In this document: positions 1 to 13,862 of the stretch, piece by piece
Layout: each line of letters starts with the position of its first letter
Numbering within the stretch: position 1 is the first letter of the stretch
Assembly: GCA_014155875.1 (NCBI GenBank)
Contig: JACEFZ010028135.1
Location: forward strand, 283,501-347,500
Direction: 5' to 3'
Length of the DNA: 64,000 nt
From: Cepaea nemoralis
Taxonomy: Eukaryota > Mollusca > Gastropoda > Stylommatophora > Helicidae
The notes under the pieces: model-generated
The model's input: only the letters and a program-made list of their open reading frames with translations
What the model was told of the DNA's origin: nothing
Database searches by the model: none
Position numbers and translations under genes: made by a program

Positions 1-1319
<1,319 letters not shown>

Positions 1320-1374
1320 GAAAAGGAGTCTAGATCTCAGGTAAATGATAGATCTGACAAATGAAGATACCCTT

Positions 1375-1765
1375 TTAGGTGTGTCTAGTTGGCGGTACAC
1401 ATGTTACTTCCGCGCCATCAACTGGATGCAGCAGGTTCGAATCCTGGCGTGGTGACACTGTAGCTTAAAATTTATATATCATATAATGTATCATCTAATC
1501 TCTACTTATTCAGCTAATTATAACTCGGCACCTGGACAGTGGAAACAGCTGACGAGGACAATTTGCAACGTAGAATAAGCTACGCGCACACAGAAAAATT
1601 ATGGGACGTATGGTTCCTCTATACACACATCTGGATTCTTGTCGGTGCTAAGGAGTGTGTGCACTGGACGGAGATTCTCCTTGTGTCATCTATGGAAGGA
1701 AACTGGAGCACTTAGGGAGGTATCCGTGTGCAGTGAAAGTGATCTTTTACAAACCAAACTTATTT
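1375..1765 (+). mobile_element. tRNA-derived SINE (family B), diverged
   Basis: The left part (about 1405-1445) has a good pol III B-box, GGTTCGAATCC, in a tRNA-like setting. The right part (1625-1765) matches the body of family B, a GTGCTA(C/A)GGAGT...GCACT core followed by GGAGCACTTA. Diverged copies share this body near 6.95 kb, 20.8 kb and 39.3 kb. Boundaries are approximate and no target-site duplication was identified. Confidence 0.5.
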
Positions 1766-2693
1766 CCACTACGTAATTTCTCGTTCTGTAAGAGATGACA
1801 TAAACAGGGAGCTATATGATGCCCTAAATATCGGTGGTCATGACATACTAGAGATTCGGTATGCTGATGACACAGTATTGCTATCCACAACACAGAATGG
1901 TATAGAAAACCTAATAGCCTCAACCCAATTGAATAACGAAAATCACAACTTATGTCTTAACATAGCAAAAACAAAAATAATGCATACAGATAAAACTACT
2001 ATGGAGAAAGAAATATACGTTACTGAGGAAACATTGGAGGTGGTGGACAATTTTGAATATCTTGGGTCATTGATTACCAACAACGGTGACACAATGAAAG
2101 AAATGAAACGACGACTATCAATTGCTCTTCGGAGACTAAAACAACTCAATAAATTATTGAGTGGGACAAACACAACTACAAAAATTAGATTTTTAAGAGC
2201 ATGCATCTTTCCCATTGCAACATACGCCTGCGAGACTTGGACACTTACTAAACAAGCTGAACAGCGCATAAATGCCTTTGAATATAAATGTTATAGACAA
2301 GTTCTAAGAATACAGTATCTTGGGTAAAGAAAAGAACAAATGCATCCATACTTAAGGAGCTGAATAATGAAGAAGGCTGGCTATTAAAGACTATAAAACA
2401 TAGAAAATTGAAATATATTGGTCACTTGAAACGTCACGAAAGTTTGGAGAGAACAATAATGGAGGGGTATATGCCTGGAAAGAGACGAAGAGGAAGGCCA
2501 AAGAGAAGATGGGTGCCGGATGTGGTGATGATCTCCAGATGGGTGTATCGGTCGCGGGACATCTTGCTTATGATCGAGAAGTTTTCTGGAAGGTTGTTAT
2601 GGGAGTGAGGTTCTGCAAAGGACATGCTACTGAATGAATGAATGAATGAATGAATGAATGAATGAATGAATGAATGAATGAATGAATGAACTT
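1761..2693 (+). mobile_element. Non-LTR retrotransposon 3' fragment (RT palm/thumb to tail)
   Basis: 5'-truncated LINE. The RT active-site motif YADD is read at 1860-1871, followed by the thumb region with NFEYLGSLI and YACETWTL. After a frameshift near 2320 comes the usual C-terminal basic segment, GKRRRGRPKRRW. Another frame shift near 2540 carries the reading through AGHLAYDRE to a stop near 2634. The element ends in a (TGAA)n tail at 2629-2692, the short tandem 3' repeat typical of RTE-like elements. At least two frameshifts make it a dead copy. Clade assignment (RTE-like) is inference from the tail and C-terminus. Confidence 0.85.
2629..2692 (+). repeat. (TGAA)n tail of the LINE fragment
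   Basis: About 16 TGAA units directly after the RT C-terminus, best explained as the element's own 3' tail expanded into a microsatellite. Confidence 0.85.
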
Positions 2694-2766
2694 CTCGTTC
2701 AGAAAGCAATGGCAAACTACTAAACATAAAAATGCCTAGGCAAATCAACATGGGGTTCATGCAACT
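2693..2766 (+). mobile_element. SINE family A fragment
   Basis: Carries the family A core CAGAAAGCAATGGCAAACTA followed by TGCCTAGG and ATCAACATGGGGTT. The same core recurs in both orientations at 5.3, 27.6, 28.1, 33.5, 34.1, 40.3, 46.3 and 61.5 kb. Confidence 0.7.
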
Positions 2767-2826
2767 TCAATAAGTGCCGATGAATTCCTGTGAATTTATT
2801 CATCATGCTAGTTTAACGGTCTAAAG

Positions 2827-2990
2827 CAGTGTTTCCCAACCTGTTTTGTGCTATGCCCCACCTAAGCCTTTCTAAAATTCTTATCCCCCCCCCCCCCCCC
2901 GGGCCGCCGCACCCCTCCATTTTCAAATTTCCCCCCTTAACAATCCAATTGCCCCCCTGTGGGGCGTGGGCCCCACGTTGGGAAACACTG
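2827..2990. mobile_element. hAT-type MITE, 164 bp, with 8-bp TSD
   Basis: Terminal inverted repeats CAGTGTTTCCCAAC and GTTGGGAAACACTG bound the element. It is flanked by a perfect 8-bp direct duplication GTCTAAAG (2819-2826 and 2991-2998), the size made by hAT transposases. Inside is a poly-C run (about 2885-2900). Its two ends match, in reverse orientation, the ends of the 1.85-kb element at 26828-28678, so both belong to one family. It has no coding capacity. Confidence 0.9.
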
Positions 2991-3126
2991 GTCTAAAGGG
3001 TTCCCCAACAATTGATAAATATAAAAGCTTGGCGCCATGTCATGAAAGTGTCAACTGAAATTATCAGTAGAAGAAGACTGAGGCCGATACATTGTGTGTG
3101 GATGTTCCTCGGTGTAAGATGTCTCA

Positions 3127-4860
3127 ATGAGACCAACATTAGAAGTGTATTCGTGCGAGCACTTGCTTCCTACTGCCAATTTCAGACTACAATGCTTCAT
3201 AAGCAGTCAGCGTGGTCATTCGACTCGCTCGCTCTATCGAGAAGCAGATCGCAATCTGACAGTGCAGAGGAAGCCTGGCATTAAAAGTGCCGCGAAAAGA
3301 CACGCAATGTATGCAGCCGGGAAGAAGAAGGCAGAGGCGAGGAAGGCCGCTGCGACTGCTGATCCTGTTTTTAGACACAGCACTCCTACACCAGCTGAAG
3401 CCGTTCCCGCCACTGAACCAACGCCAGAGACTACAAAGACTACAACTAAGGCCAGCAGCAGCTGAGAAGTCCACAACAACACTAAGGAAAAGCAACCAAG
3501 CAGCTCACCAAAGACCTCCACAACCGAGGAAACCACAACCAAGGACTTCACCGGCAAAATTCTGCTGAAATAAATCAGCGTTGGGGAGGCCAAACTGTCG
3601 GCGCTACCAACAAACAAGATACTGTATGTTTGGAACGAGAGGAAGACACATCATACAGCCAGCGCAGCCTGATGATAGTGTCAAGACAACAATGACTAAG
3701 GGCACCCATGACACAAGAAAGCTCCAACACCACCACGAATGCACAGAGCAGACGAATCACAACAAGAGAAAGCCGTACATCAAGCTTCCACGGCATCTAC
3801 AGTGGAAGCCACCCAGCACCGAACGAGCAAACGATGGGTCATCAAATGAGTCAAGACCATCTCTCAAATGATCAGATCAGGGAGATGCTGTCGAGAGAAA
3901 ACTCGACACTCAAGATTACCAGTGCAGAGAGGATCATAGGCAAGAACAACACTCCCTCCACAGTCCTCGTCATCACATCGGAGGACCGAGTGATCCCTCA
4001 AATCATTAGATGGGACAAGAAAGAGCAAGCACCTGAGCACTACATACCCAGAGTGATGCAGTTCTCTATGTGCCAGAAGCTCTGGCACACCCGTGCCACT
4101 TGTAAAAGTGAGGTGGAGGTCTGCAGGTACTGCTCTGGTTCCTGCCCATACAGTCAGTGCCTTAAAGCAAAGATAGAGACGGACTTCAGGAGGCCTAACC
4201 CAAACAGAAAGTGCGCCAACTGCCTCGGCAGCTACGGCGCCAGGTACCTCGGCTGCCCCTGCCACCAAGACAGCAAAGAAGCCATGAAAATTGCCATCAA
4301 AGCTAATCTACGCTATAAAGAGGCTAGGAGGCAGTACGAGACGACCACCCGACTTACTAAACGCGACAAAGCGCAACTGGAAGGCCAACTGAAGGACTTG
4401 AGATCCAAGTACATCAGCATCGAGGAGCAGCGATACAAGACACAAGAAACGCAAATAACAGCCGTTCAGTACATCCTGGACGAACTAAAGCCTAGTTCAG
4501 CAGAAGATTTAGCAGGTTGTCGCTCGAATGGTTGCAATAAAAGCGGAGACAGTAGAAACTCTATCACAAATCCAAGAAGTAAGAGAACAGATAGAACAGC
4601 TCAAGTCTAAAAATGAGACGACAGAAACAGAAGATACTAAGTCACGGACAGAATAGAAAGAACCATACGAAGAAATAGAATAGGTAGATATCCAAACAGA
4701 CAGCGACCAAGAATGTACAGATGCCAGTGAAAGAGATTACTCTCCAGCAAGAACAAGACACCAAACCATCCACAACACAAGGTACCAAAGAAGACCCAGA
4801 AGATACGAAAACAGACCAAGACGAGATGTCTGGAGGAAGAATGACAACTGGTAATCATCC
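3127..4860 (+). pseudogene. Decayed LINE ORF1 (gag-like, zinc knuckles)
   Basis: Relic of the nucleic-acid-binding ORF1 of an I/Jockey-type non-LTR retrotransposon. The N-terminal part (3244-3600) is Ala/Lys- then Thr/Pro-rich and broken by frameshifts. The longest open piece is 3708-4610. At roughly residues 120-190 of that piece come three degenerate zinc knuckles: MCQKLWHTRATC, CRYCSGSCPYSQC and CANCLGSYGARYLGCPC. Each lacks a ligand: a first Cys is Phe, and two His positions are Cys and Tyr. A Lys/Arg/Glu-rich helical region follows. Open sequence decays after 4610 and ends at the Penelope-like repeat at 4868. No RT follows. It could be a domesticated gene, but the broken knuckles argue for a fossil. 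Confidence 0.8.
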
Positions 4861-4867
4861 CTGAAGG

Positions 4868-5010
4868 AAAATATAAACAATATAAAATGACACAAAGTAG
4901 TGCAGCTTTATATAACAGAATTACGACACATACAGGACTTTGCGGCGACTAGCCTTCACCAGCAAACAAATACATACACAAAACACAACATATACACCAT
5001 CAGATGGGGC
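4868..5010 (-). mobile_element. Penelope-like terminal repeat (pLTR) fragment
   Basis: Read on the minus strand it contains a CTGGTGA box, a GGC...GCC stem-loop and a GCAAA box. This is a degraded version of the hammerhead-like core seen at 29618-29640. It also shares the flanking block GTCGTAATTCTG...GCTGCA with copies at 29.3, 29.6 and 44.9 kb. Confidence 0.65.
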
Positions 5011-5244
5011 GGGTACACAATTACGCCAGGCCTTAACAAGTGTGCGACTCTGTCTAGACATGTAAAACCACAAGGATGAAAAGAACACAATGACAACAAA
5101 TCAGAAACCAGGAAGCTGATATACGCATCTCCATTTACGAAAGAAGAAGTACGAGATACACCATAAGGGCCCCGACTATAATGAAATCGATAAGTCGACA
5201 GTTGAACGGGACCATTCTTCTCAAGAATTGGAACGTGGACTAAA

Positions 5245-5410
5245 CTCCCGATGCGCTGGTGGAGTGGTAGAGGGTTATTTCTCTTTACCGGCCATCTAGA
5301 CTGTAACGTTAACTTCTCGTTCACAAAGCAGTGAACAATACTACACATAAAACTGGCTAGAAATTCAACCTGGGGTTGATCGTAACGATGTTTTAGAAAT
5401 AGCTTCCCGA
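5245..5410 (+). mobile_element. tRNA-derived SINE, family A
   Basis: The tRNA-like head has an A-box-like TGGTGGAGTGGTAGAG at 5259-5274. Then comes the family A core CTTCTCGTTCACAAAGCAGTG and an ATTCAACCTGGGGTTGAT stretch also present at 34.16 kb. Confidence 0.6.
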
Positions 5411-6123
<713 letters not shown>

Positions 6124-6779
6124 GATGCGTTTATTAAGCAAACGATAGACTAGTTCACGTTGAAACTTTCCCCAAACCCCATCCCCCGACTGCATGCGCC
6201 ATCCATTGATTAAAACGCAACAATAATATCGTTAAAACAGTAATCAATACAAACGTAATGGCTCGGGCTATAAAATGGAAGCAAACACAAGCAATGACAA
6301 TATGATACGCAAATGAAGTAGAAACGTGTATTTCGAAATGCGACGGCAAGAATAAGACGATGAAAAATCAGACAGGAGTTCTGTCTGTCAAGTCACTCTC
6401 CGACCACTTCAAGCCATCGAAGAGATCAATAGAGAAGCTGATCCAACACAAGATCAGCCTGACAGATTGGAGGGACACTGGACTGCTCATCTTGGCAACC
6501 TTTCAAGATCATCGTGGGAGTAGACAGGTTATCAAATCTGCTTACGTGCGTTTTACCATTCTGCTAGATGTGCACCAATGATATTCCTGCCGTTAGAAGG
6601 GACGATAGCAGTAAAGTAAACGGGGATGGGGTGAGAAAATGGCATTTTGATGTAAATATATGCAGTAAGTAAAGTCAGTAAAACAAAACAAAACAAACTG
6701 TTCTTCACGCCATGAGGCGCACTTGCTATGTGGTGTTAGCCCAAAACTAAACTAGTCGGGATTTTTTCACTTGGATATC

Positions 6780-7085
6780 TAGTAACCAAATTCCCCCTGG
6801 TGTCTGGGTAGTGAGATCAGGCGCCCGTGTGTATTGTTGCCATGTAAAAAAAAATCCCTTAGCAGTTGGAAATCGAACAAGAGTAGCTTAACGGCGCTGC
6901 CCGGGCAAAATTTCGAGTTAAAAATCTACCCAAAGTATTTCATGAGCCTCGCCAGTGCTACGGAGTTCGTGCACTGAGTAGAGATTCCCCGGACTCATGC
7001 TTGAGTTAGGAGTAGAACGGAGCACTTATGGGTTACACCTGTGGGCCGTGATATTGATCCGACAACTAAACTAAACAAACTAGCC
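6780..7085 (+). mobile_element. SINE family B copy
   Basis: The body GTGCTACGGAGTTCGTGCAC (6955-6974) is followed by GATTCCCCGGACTCATGC, GGAGCACTTATGGGTTACAC and a 3' end TTGATCCGACAACTAAAC. This agrees closely with the copy at 39.2-39.43 kb over about 230 bp, which fixes the family 3' end. Confidence 0.8.
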
Positions 7086-7310
7086 CAAAATTTCTAGATA
7101 AATCGGCATTCACTGCGTAATGTTATGAATACCACACCGGTCGCCTTTACTTCCTAGAAACTTTCCTGTGGCCAAATACAGGTTGGGTGGACCCTGGCGT
7201 CTAGATCAATGAAAACAAAAAAAAATTATCGCCTCAAAGGGGATTCGAATACATGACCACTGAGCGGATATAAGCTTGCTAGCCACTGCCTCCAGTATAT
7301 ACAGTAAATA
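7085..7310 (-). mobile_element. tRNA-derived SINE family C, minus orientation
   Basis: The family C body (ATGTTATGAATACCACACCG...GTCGCCTTTACTTCCTAG) is followed on the right by a minus-strand tRNA-like head. The head has a B-box ATTCGAATCC and an A-box-like TGGCTAGCAAGC. Other copies are at 7365, 25235, 30518/31907, 34745 and 48610. Confidence 0.7.
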
Positions 7311-7364
7311 ACAAACAACAAAAATAAAAGTAAATGATGGTTGCACAAGTCTTGTGAAGTATTT

Positions 7365-7545
7365 GGCATACAGTGATGGCCCCATAGGTTTATAGACAAG
7401 CCGACACTCGGGGAATGATGTGGTCAATACCACGCCGCCATCTCTTACTTCCTAAGACATTTCCGGGTGTCCATTTTAGCCTGGGTCGATACGGGAGGCC
7501 AGGTCCATTTATGAAATGCGAACCCATGACCACCACGCCAGTAGA
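7365..7545 (-). mobile_element. SINE family C copy, minus orientation
   Basis: Contains GATGTGGTCAATACCACGCC and CCATTTTAGCCTGGGTCGA, the most conserved blocks of family C, and a minus-strand B-box (ATGGGTTCGCAT). Confidence 0.75.
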
Positions 7546-7700
7546 CTAGCGTGATAACACTGCTGTACTGGCACTGGTTGACTGTATACTATCATCATCA
7601 CCATCAAGTGCCATACCGGGCCGGTAGACTAGCGTGCTAACACTGCTGTACTGCCACCGGTCGACAGTATACTATCATCATCACCATCAAGTGCCATACC
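7541..7700. repeat. Direct tandem duplication, about 81 bp x 2
   Basis: Two adjacent copies begin (A/G)GTAGACTAGCGTG and end CATCAAGTGCCATACCGG, with a few substitutions. The unit joins the SINE C head to the 3' end of a minus-strand LINE. Confidence 0.85.
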
Positions 7701-7870
7701 GGCTGGCGTGGATCAACTCTACCGTTGATATTCCCCCATGCCACCGTCTCAATCCACCCAGCATCATTTCTCTTGGTCTGCCTCTCCCTCTCTTCTCCTC
7801 GATCTTTCAAGTAGCCACGATGTTCTAAAATGCCTCTCTTCTCATCACATGACCAAAGAAAGCTGTTTGT
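7613..7870 (-). mobile_element. LINE RT C-terminal fragment
   Basis: The minus strand encodes the tail of an RT ORF2, readable as FGHVMRREAF, then RGRGRPREM and GGLRRWHGGISTVELIHAS, in more than one frame. The 3' end runs into a GATGATGATGA tail. Apparent plus-strand open frames are its antisense. Closest relative in the window: 58.3-59.06 kb. Confidence 0.75.
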
Positions 7871-10800
7871 CTTTCTTATTGTTGTATATGTGGTATAATA
7901 AAACGTCCTTACCCTTTCCTATTTATGGACTCCCTTAAAAATAAACAAACCCTTACAATTACTGGTTAAGTAACTTACTTAATATAGGAGAAAATAAAAC
8001 AGCGATAGACTGACCGTGGCACAGCTAAATTTAGTTTGGCTTGTTTTCTCTCCCTTATCTGGCCAATCCTGGCGAGGGGGAAAACAAAGACTGAAGCGGC
8101 CATTTCTAGTCAAGAGAGCACGCAAGAAAGTCGACCTTTCCCTTCGGGGAAAAGGTATTTTGCCTTTTAAAACCATGATTCTCTTCAAGCTATTGGTATG
8201 TTATCTACATTATTAAGATATATTTATGTATTACATAAACCAGTATGTTTAATTAAGAATTAGTTACAATCCTCTTAAACCAGGCTGGATAATGTTTACT
8301 AAGGAAACACAGGTGGGCGCCACGCTGTAATTTTTCCTATGTCTTACAATTTCAAATCCATATGTTAATATCTTGTATAGGCATTATGAACTTATATCTC
8401 ACTAGTAGTGCTATAATCTATGAATATTATGTGTACTGTAAAGTATCAACTCTCATGTCTGAAACACATTCTAGAGATTTTCTCAATGTAGGAGCAGATC
8501 CCTGATTCATGCTTCATAGTAAAGAACTAGTGTCTGTCAATTTCATATTCCTATGTTAAAACTTCTAGGCACTGTGAACAATATCTCACTATTTATGCTT
8601 AGAAATCTGCAAGTAATCTATGTACTATAGAAAGGTGTTTTATCCATGCGGGGACATACAAATGATTACGCATATTCCTGACTCGTACTTAGTCAGGGGA
8701 TATAATATTTTGCCACATTATAATCTGTAACTTGGAAATATAGTGCTAAATTTTAGTACCATTCTTTTGTTAACAGATTAGTAACCACTCCATATGAGGG
8801 TGAACATATAATCATTTCATAAAATAGTGTTAGGGACAGGCCATGTTTGAATATAAATTCATGAACAATTAAACGCGTGATGTAAATGTATGTTCGGATA
8901 GGATTCACTCCGCATCGCCTCACCGTAGTAGAAACAGAAGCGAAGATTGATGTGAATAAATTGCTTGCAATATTCAGAAGACTGGACCATGCGGCATAAG
9001 TTATTCTTATAAATACCCTCCGAATAATAGCAGTCATTGGCAAAACATATCACAGCGATTACTATCCTCAAGTGCTGTACGCAGTGGGGGAAAACAATGG
9101 ATGTTTTAGTTCATGAAGATAATTCAAAAACCTAGGCTCCCTGCATCATCATTATGATTATTATGTATGATTATCATGTACTTAATATCAGAGAAATGTA
9201 CATGTATGTTTTTTTCTGGTATGAGAATTTTCTCTGTTCTGATTGTTACTTTTTACTGTGGGAATATACATTTTAATGTTGCACCTTGGGATTAGAGGAT
9301 GTTGATGTAAGAATCCATGTGTTTGTCAGTACTTTAAGAAGCCAAGGTTGAATAGTCTTGACCTAATGATGATTATAGTGCCGAAAGGAAGACGCGGCAT
9401 TAGAAACCACAGGGATTCTGTATAGGCTATTCTCTTCAAGTAATGAGAGAGACAATATCAACATGTTGGATGGACAGAATGACTTCACCCATCTAATAGT
9501 CCCAGTAACAACAGAACAAAATATAAGTGAGAAAATATCTTACTCACTATGAAGAGTCAGAATGGCTCAACTCAGCAATGAGGGACAGTGGAACATGGAC
9601 ACCCACTCCTTTCCCCTTCTCCCCTTGTTGTTTTGTATTTGTTTTGTAATTGTGTTGTAAACCTTTTATCATAACACAGTAGGTTAATGCTAGTGTTGTA
9701 TTCTTTGTCATCCCTTTTCTATAGAAGAGAAGCAGGTGGTGGTTGAATTTGGTGGGACTATATCACTAACACTGGATCCTGGGTCAACAGCCATAAAGTG
9801 AATGTCCAAACCATAGTCTGGATCTAGCAATACCTCAATGTTTACTGCGGCGCTCAATAGCTCCATAGCGAGCAACAGATAAATTAGAAGACAACTGACG
9901 GGGTGAGTGATTAATTCCTATTTTAGTAGGAACATCCCACATGTGGACTTCAAGATCTAATAATCTACAAAGATGAAGATCAACAGAGTAACTGACAACA
10001 GTGTATCGTCTGCTTACGTCTGAGAAGTATCACCTATAAGCCTTATCACTCAGCAAAATCAGTGAAACTATGGGATAATCCTACAAGTTACTAAAACTAG
10101 CAACAGTGAAAGCCCTTCAACTGTTGGTTGGGTTACCAAGTTAATATCCAACAATGGATAAGTCTTCGAAAGAATGTCTCACAGCTGCAACAGTCAAACA
10201 TGGAATTCAGCTATTCAACACTAAGTTCTGGCTCAATCAAATGGGGGAGAAGACACTGAACCACATAAGCCAATACAACCAAGGTACAAACTTAATATCA
10301 TCTGAAACATAACTACGAAACCAGATTACCTCAAGGTTCCAAACCCTGAACACCATCAGATAAAAGACCATATGAAAACAGCTAAATGTCTCTACATCTG
10401 CAACAAGAGGAATCATCCAATTGTTTGCAAACCTGTTACTGTGCTGGATTTATTCATCTGTGGATATATGTAGGTATAGATCAAGTGTGGCCCTAGTCAC
10501 AGATACTACCATGAGATGCCTCTCAGTCAATTAAAGTTCTACACTGGACTAGATAACAACGACTAATTCCTTGCCGGTCCAATGTCAGCCTAAATGCCAT
10601 GGTTATAGACTCGCGACTAGGTGGGTGAAACCTTAGTGTAAGCCAATTTGGTAGTCGGATATTATAAGCCGAGAAGCTGAATGGACGTCAACTTTTCATC
10701 AGACCTGATGATAAAGGGAATTACCTTCTGCAAAGCTTAAGTGGAACTCCTGAAGTATGATCAACCGGAGGCACCAAATTTCACAAACAGGGCACCGAGC

Positions 10801-11700
10801 CTAAGGCAACAGAATATTCGTGATTCTAGCCCCAAACGGAGGGGATATATGGTGTGTGATTTTCCAATTCCTGGGTTATGGAGTATAAAATAGTCACCAG
10901 CCAATGACCAGTGGATAAATATTAGGAACATAACTGAGTGCATTAATTCGGTACCCAGATAATGGGAAAAGGATCTAATCGACAGAAAAGGTGAACCCTT
11001 AACCGCACACCAGGAACAAATTGACTCTATTAATTAGTTTAATTAATAGTACAAAATGCTGTTTATATGTTGGGTTTTTTTCTGAAGGTAACAGGTCAGT
11101 AGTTTTTTTCCAATGGTATATAGATGGTATAGTATTTTGACACCAACTCATTATTTTTAACAATGAGAGAATGGTAAAAGGTGTCAGAAACATGTTATGT
11201 TGGGTTCTATTTAATATCTTTATTTGCCTTAATTATGAGGGAAAATGAAAGTAGACCCAATTTGTGGTTGTTGTGTTGTTTGTAATAACATTGTTGTTGT
11301 TTTTTTGGGGGGTCACTGGGTACTATGTTGTAATACTGCATATCATTCCCATGCCTGTCTGAAAATGCATAGTGTTTATTACACATCTATATATGTAATT
11401 GCAGATCTTGAGTTAATACCTGAACTGTTTGTCCAAAAGTGTTGTGTACATCAAGTAAATGTGGTGTCACATAAGTGGTTGTTTATATGATGTGAGCAAT
11501 CAATATCCTTCTAGCATCTATAGTTAATTTAAAGGGTGATGAAGTGGGAAGGGAAACGTACACACAGATGCCATTGTTTCAAGGATGGAACTCTTTCCTC
11601 CTGGGATTTGTGGTAAATATCCCTGATCACCCTGCATTCTTACCAGTGACAGAGAATCAATAAAACCCCCTAGACATTTTAACGAATTATTCTCAGGAAT
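7871..11700. other. Old AT-rich sequence, no gene recognised
   Basis: About 3.8 kb without a recognisable domain, exon or clear repeat boundary. It contains short ATCATTATGATT-type patches (9145-9175) and many stops in all frames. Nothing here supports a coding call. Confidence 0.4.
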
Positions 11701-12260
11701 TAAAATCCACATCCCACAGTATATAATGTTCTAGTTTTATTAGCCTCTTTCAGGCAGTCGTTGTTAGCTACTTTGGCAGTCCAAGAAATTCGCAACATTC
11801 GTCTTAGGAACCACATCTCTGTTGCCTTCAAGTTCTTTCTAATTTGTTCATTTACATTCCAAAATTCACTGCCATACAGCAAAACAAGTTCTAAATAGCA
11901 CTTCAGCACTCTCTTTCTTACATTCAATGATAGTGACTTATTGCATAGGATACTCTTCATTTTCCGAAATGCAGCCTTTGCTTGTCCTATTCTGCTCTTA
12001 ATCTCTGTCGTGCATCTTCCACCTGATGTTATAAATGCCCCTAGGTATTTAAAAATATCCACTTGGATAAGAATGTTCCATTCTATTTCTATTTCCCATT
12101 TTGGTGTCACTTTTTTTTTTAATAACACCACTGTTACCGTTTTCTTGTTATTCAAGGAGTCCTTTCTATGCAATCTCTGTTACTACAATATCCAACAATT
12201 TTTGTAGATCTGTTGCATTATCCGCATCCAATACTGTGTCATCTGCATGGCGTATCAGTA
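11700..12260 (-). mobile_element. LINE RT thumb fragment
   Basis: A 157-residue minus-strand frame carries FKYLGAFITSGGRC, KSRIGQAKAAFRKMKSI and YGSEFWNVNEQIRKN, the standard thumb region of these RTs. It then continues into WFLRRMLRISWTAK. Just upstream, near 12225-12255, the degenerate active site reads HADD. It is the same family as 37.9-39.1 kb and 58.3-59.06 kb. It is truncated at both ends. Confidence 0.85.
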
Positions 12261-12465
12261 TACTATACCGGTGCTAAAATCTTGAAAATTTCTTGGGGTT
12301 TGGGTCGACCCTGAATTTCATAAAGCTGGATCGTTGATATAGCGGTTAGGACATAATGCTGGCCATGGCATGAGCGCGGTCAGACAACAGTTCGTAGCAG
12401 CACTCGTGATCCACTAAGGCAGGGAAATACTAGTCACCACAGCTCCATGCGCTCATTTCATCTCA
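12261..12465 (+). mobile_element. Possible SINE insertion between two LINE fragments
   Basis: Has a tRNA-like patch: ATAGCGGTTAGGAC as A-box and CAGTTCGTAGC as weak B-box, about 45 bp apart. It lies between two unrelated LINE relics. Boundaries are not resolved. Confidence 0.3.
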
Positions 12466-12880
12466 TCTCATCATGTTCCTCTTGTACCTTGCGGTGTCGA
12501 GGTGAAGTATAACTGCGGGAGGGTGCCCGCTTATGAATTTCATGTACCGATATTCCCATGGACTCTGTTATTCTCTACGTCCATCGTTTACGTCGTCGGC
12601 CTCTTCCTCTGCTTCCCTTTGGTTTGTACATCATTGCTTGTTGTGATATACTGTTAGTTGGTAACCTACTTGCATGACCAAACCATTTGACTTGCTGCCT
12701 TATAATAAAATCTAGCGCAGCTATAACCCCGACTTTAGTCCTGATTTCTTCATTTCTGATCTATCTCTTCTTGATACATTGAGTATTCTTCTCAGGAATC
12801 TCATTTCTGTTGTTGTGATTTTTCTTTTCTCTTTTTCTGTCATTGTCCAGGTTTGGCACTCAGACCTACAAACTGTGATG
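12466..12880 (-). mobile_element. LINE 3' fragment with (GATGA)n tail
   Basis: The minus strand reads CQTWTMTEKEKRKITTTEMR and FLRRILN, then a basic C-terminus. The 3' end is CATGATGAGATGAGATGA. Near-identical relatives lie at 35.16-35.57 kb and 49.37-50.02 kb, all in the same orientation. Confidence 0.8.
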
Positions 12881-13164
12881 GCAATAGCGCTGCACATAAG
12901 GACAGCAGGTTCCTGTTAGGGGACTGTTTTTGAATACCAGATCATTTCGGAGAGATTAATAAAGAGTTGGTTTGCTGGTTAATATGTACAGACTGTCGCG
13001 TTGATCAAACTGAGTATACCTATTCGATTATTCATGTGACATTTTTTATTGTTTGCGAGTTGGTAAAACAAAACGTTCTAAGTTCTAACTCAATGCGAAC
13101 ACTGTTTGGACGTTTGTGTTGCCAGAAATTGAAATTCCCAGGTGGTTTGGATTTCTGGCATCCG

Positions 13165-13165
<1 letters not shown>

Positions 13166-13244
<79 letters not shown>
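13166..13244. repeat. (CT)n microsatellite
   Basis: About 39 units, uninterrupted. Confidence 0.97.
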
Positions 13245-13247
<3 letters not shown>

Positions 13248-13289
13248 GATGTTTCATAAATTACCCAATATATAATTAATGTGTGAAAC

Positions 13290-13356
13290 AAGAGGGATAG
13301 TAAAGGCAGAATGTAATACGGGCAGGCGTGCCAGTTTCCTAACCCTTTCAACGGCA

Positions 13357-13399
<43 letters not shown>

Positions 13400-13407
13400 T
13401 GTGTGTG
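13290..13407 (+). mobile_element. LINE 3' terminus followed by (CT)n(TG)n
   Basis: 13305-13350 encodes the short C-terminus AECNTGRRASFLTL. It matches AECKTGLRAQFVTLLK-stop at 23.81-23.86 kb and relatives at 45.4 and 46.98 kb. The simple repeat starts where the other copies carry their tetranucleotide tails. Confidence 0.65.
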
Positions 13408-13483
13408 GAGAGAGAGGAGAGTGGGGTATGCGTACGTGCTTGTGTGTGAATTAAACAAATTAACTCTACTTCAACTTGAACTC

Positions 13484-13862
13484 TAAACATCTGATGGCTG
13501 TGGAAATGTGGTGTTTCTGAGGAAAATGTAAAGAATACAATGGACAGACAAAACAAAAAAAAACCAATGAATAAGTCCTCGGAGAGACAATTGAAAATCG
13601 TAACTGATTAGAGACAATACACGTAGACAGTCAAAACTTTTTGGGTATGTTATGAGAAGAAATGAATTGGAGAACTTGGTGACAACTGGCAAAATCGAGA
13701 GGAAGAGACCAAGGGGAAGGCCGAAAAGTAAATACCTAGATGGCTTGGCCACATGGCATGATCGAGACAATAACACGGAGTTGATCCACGACTCTGGTGA
13801 TCGAGTGAGATGGCGAAACATGACAGTCCACGCTTATCGGCATGACACATGATGGATAGAAC
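13484..13862 (+). mobile_element. LINE family A, 3' fragment
   Basis: Matches 54.68-55.04 kb over its whole length, with small indels. It covers the AVEMW(F)LRKM region, then RRNELENLVTTGKIE, KRPRGRPKSKYLDGLATWH and NMTVHAYRHDT followed by a stop. The longest intact frame is 13652-13852. The shared 3' end is ACACATGATGGAT. Confidence 0.9.
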
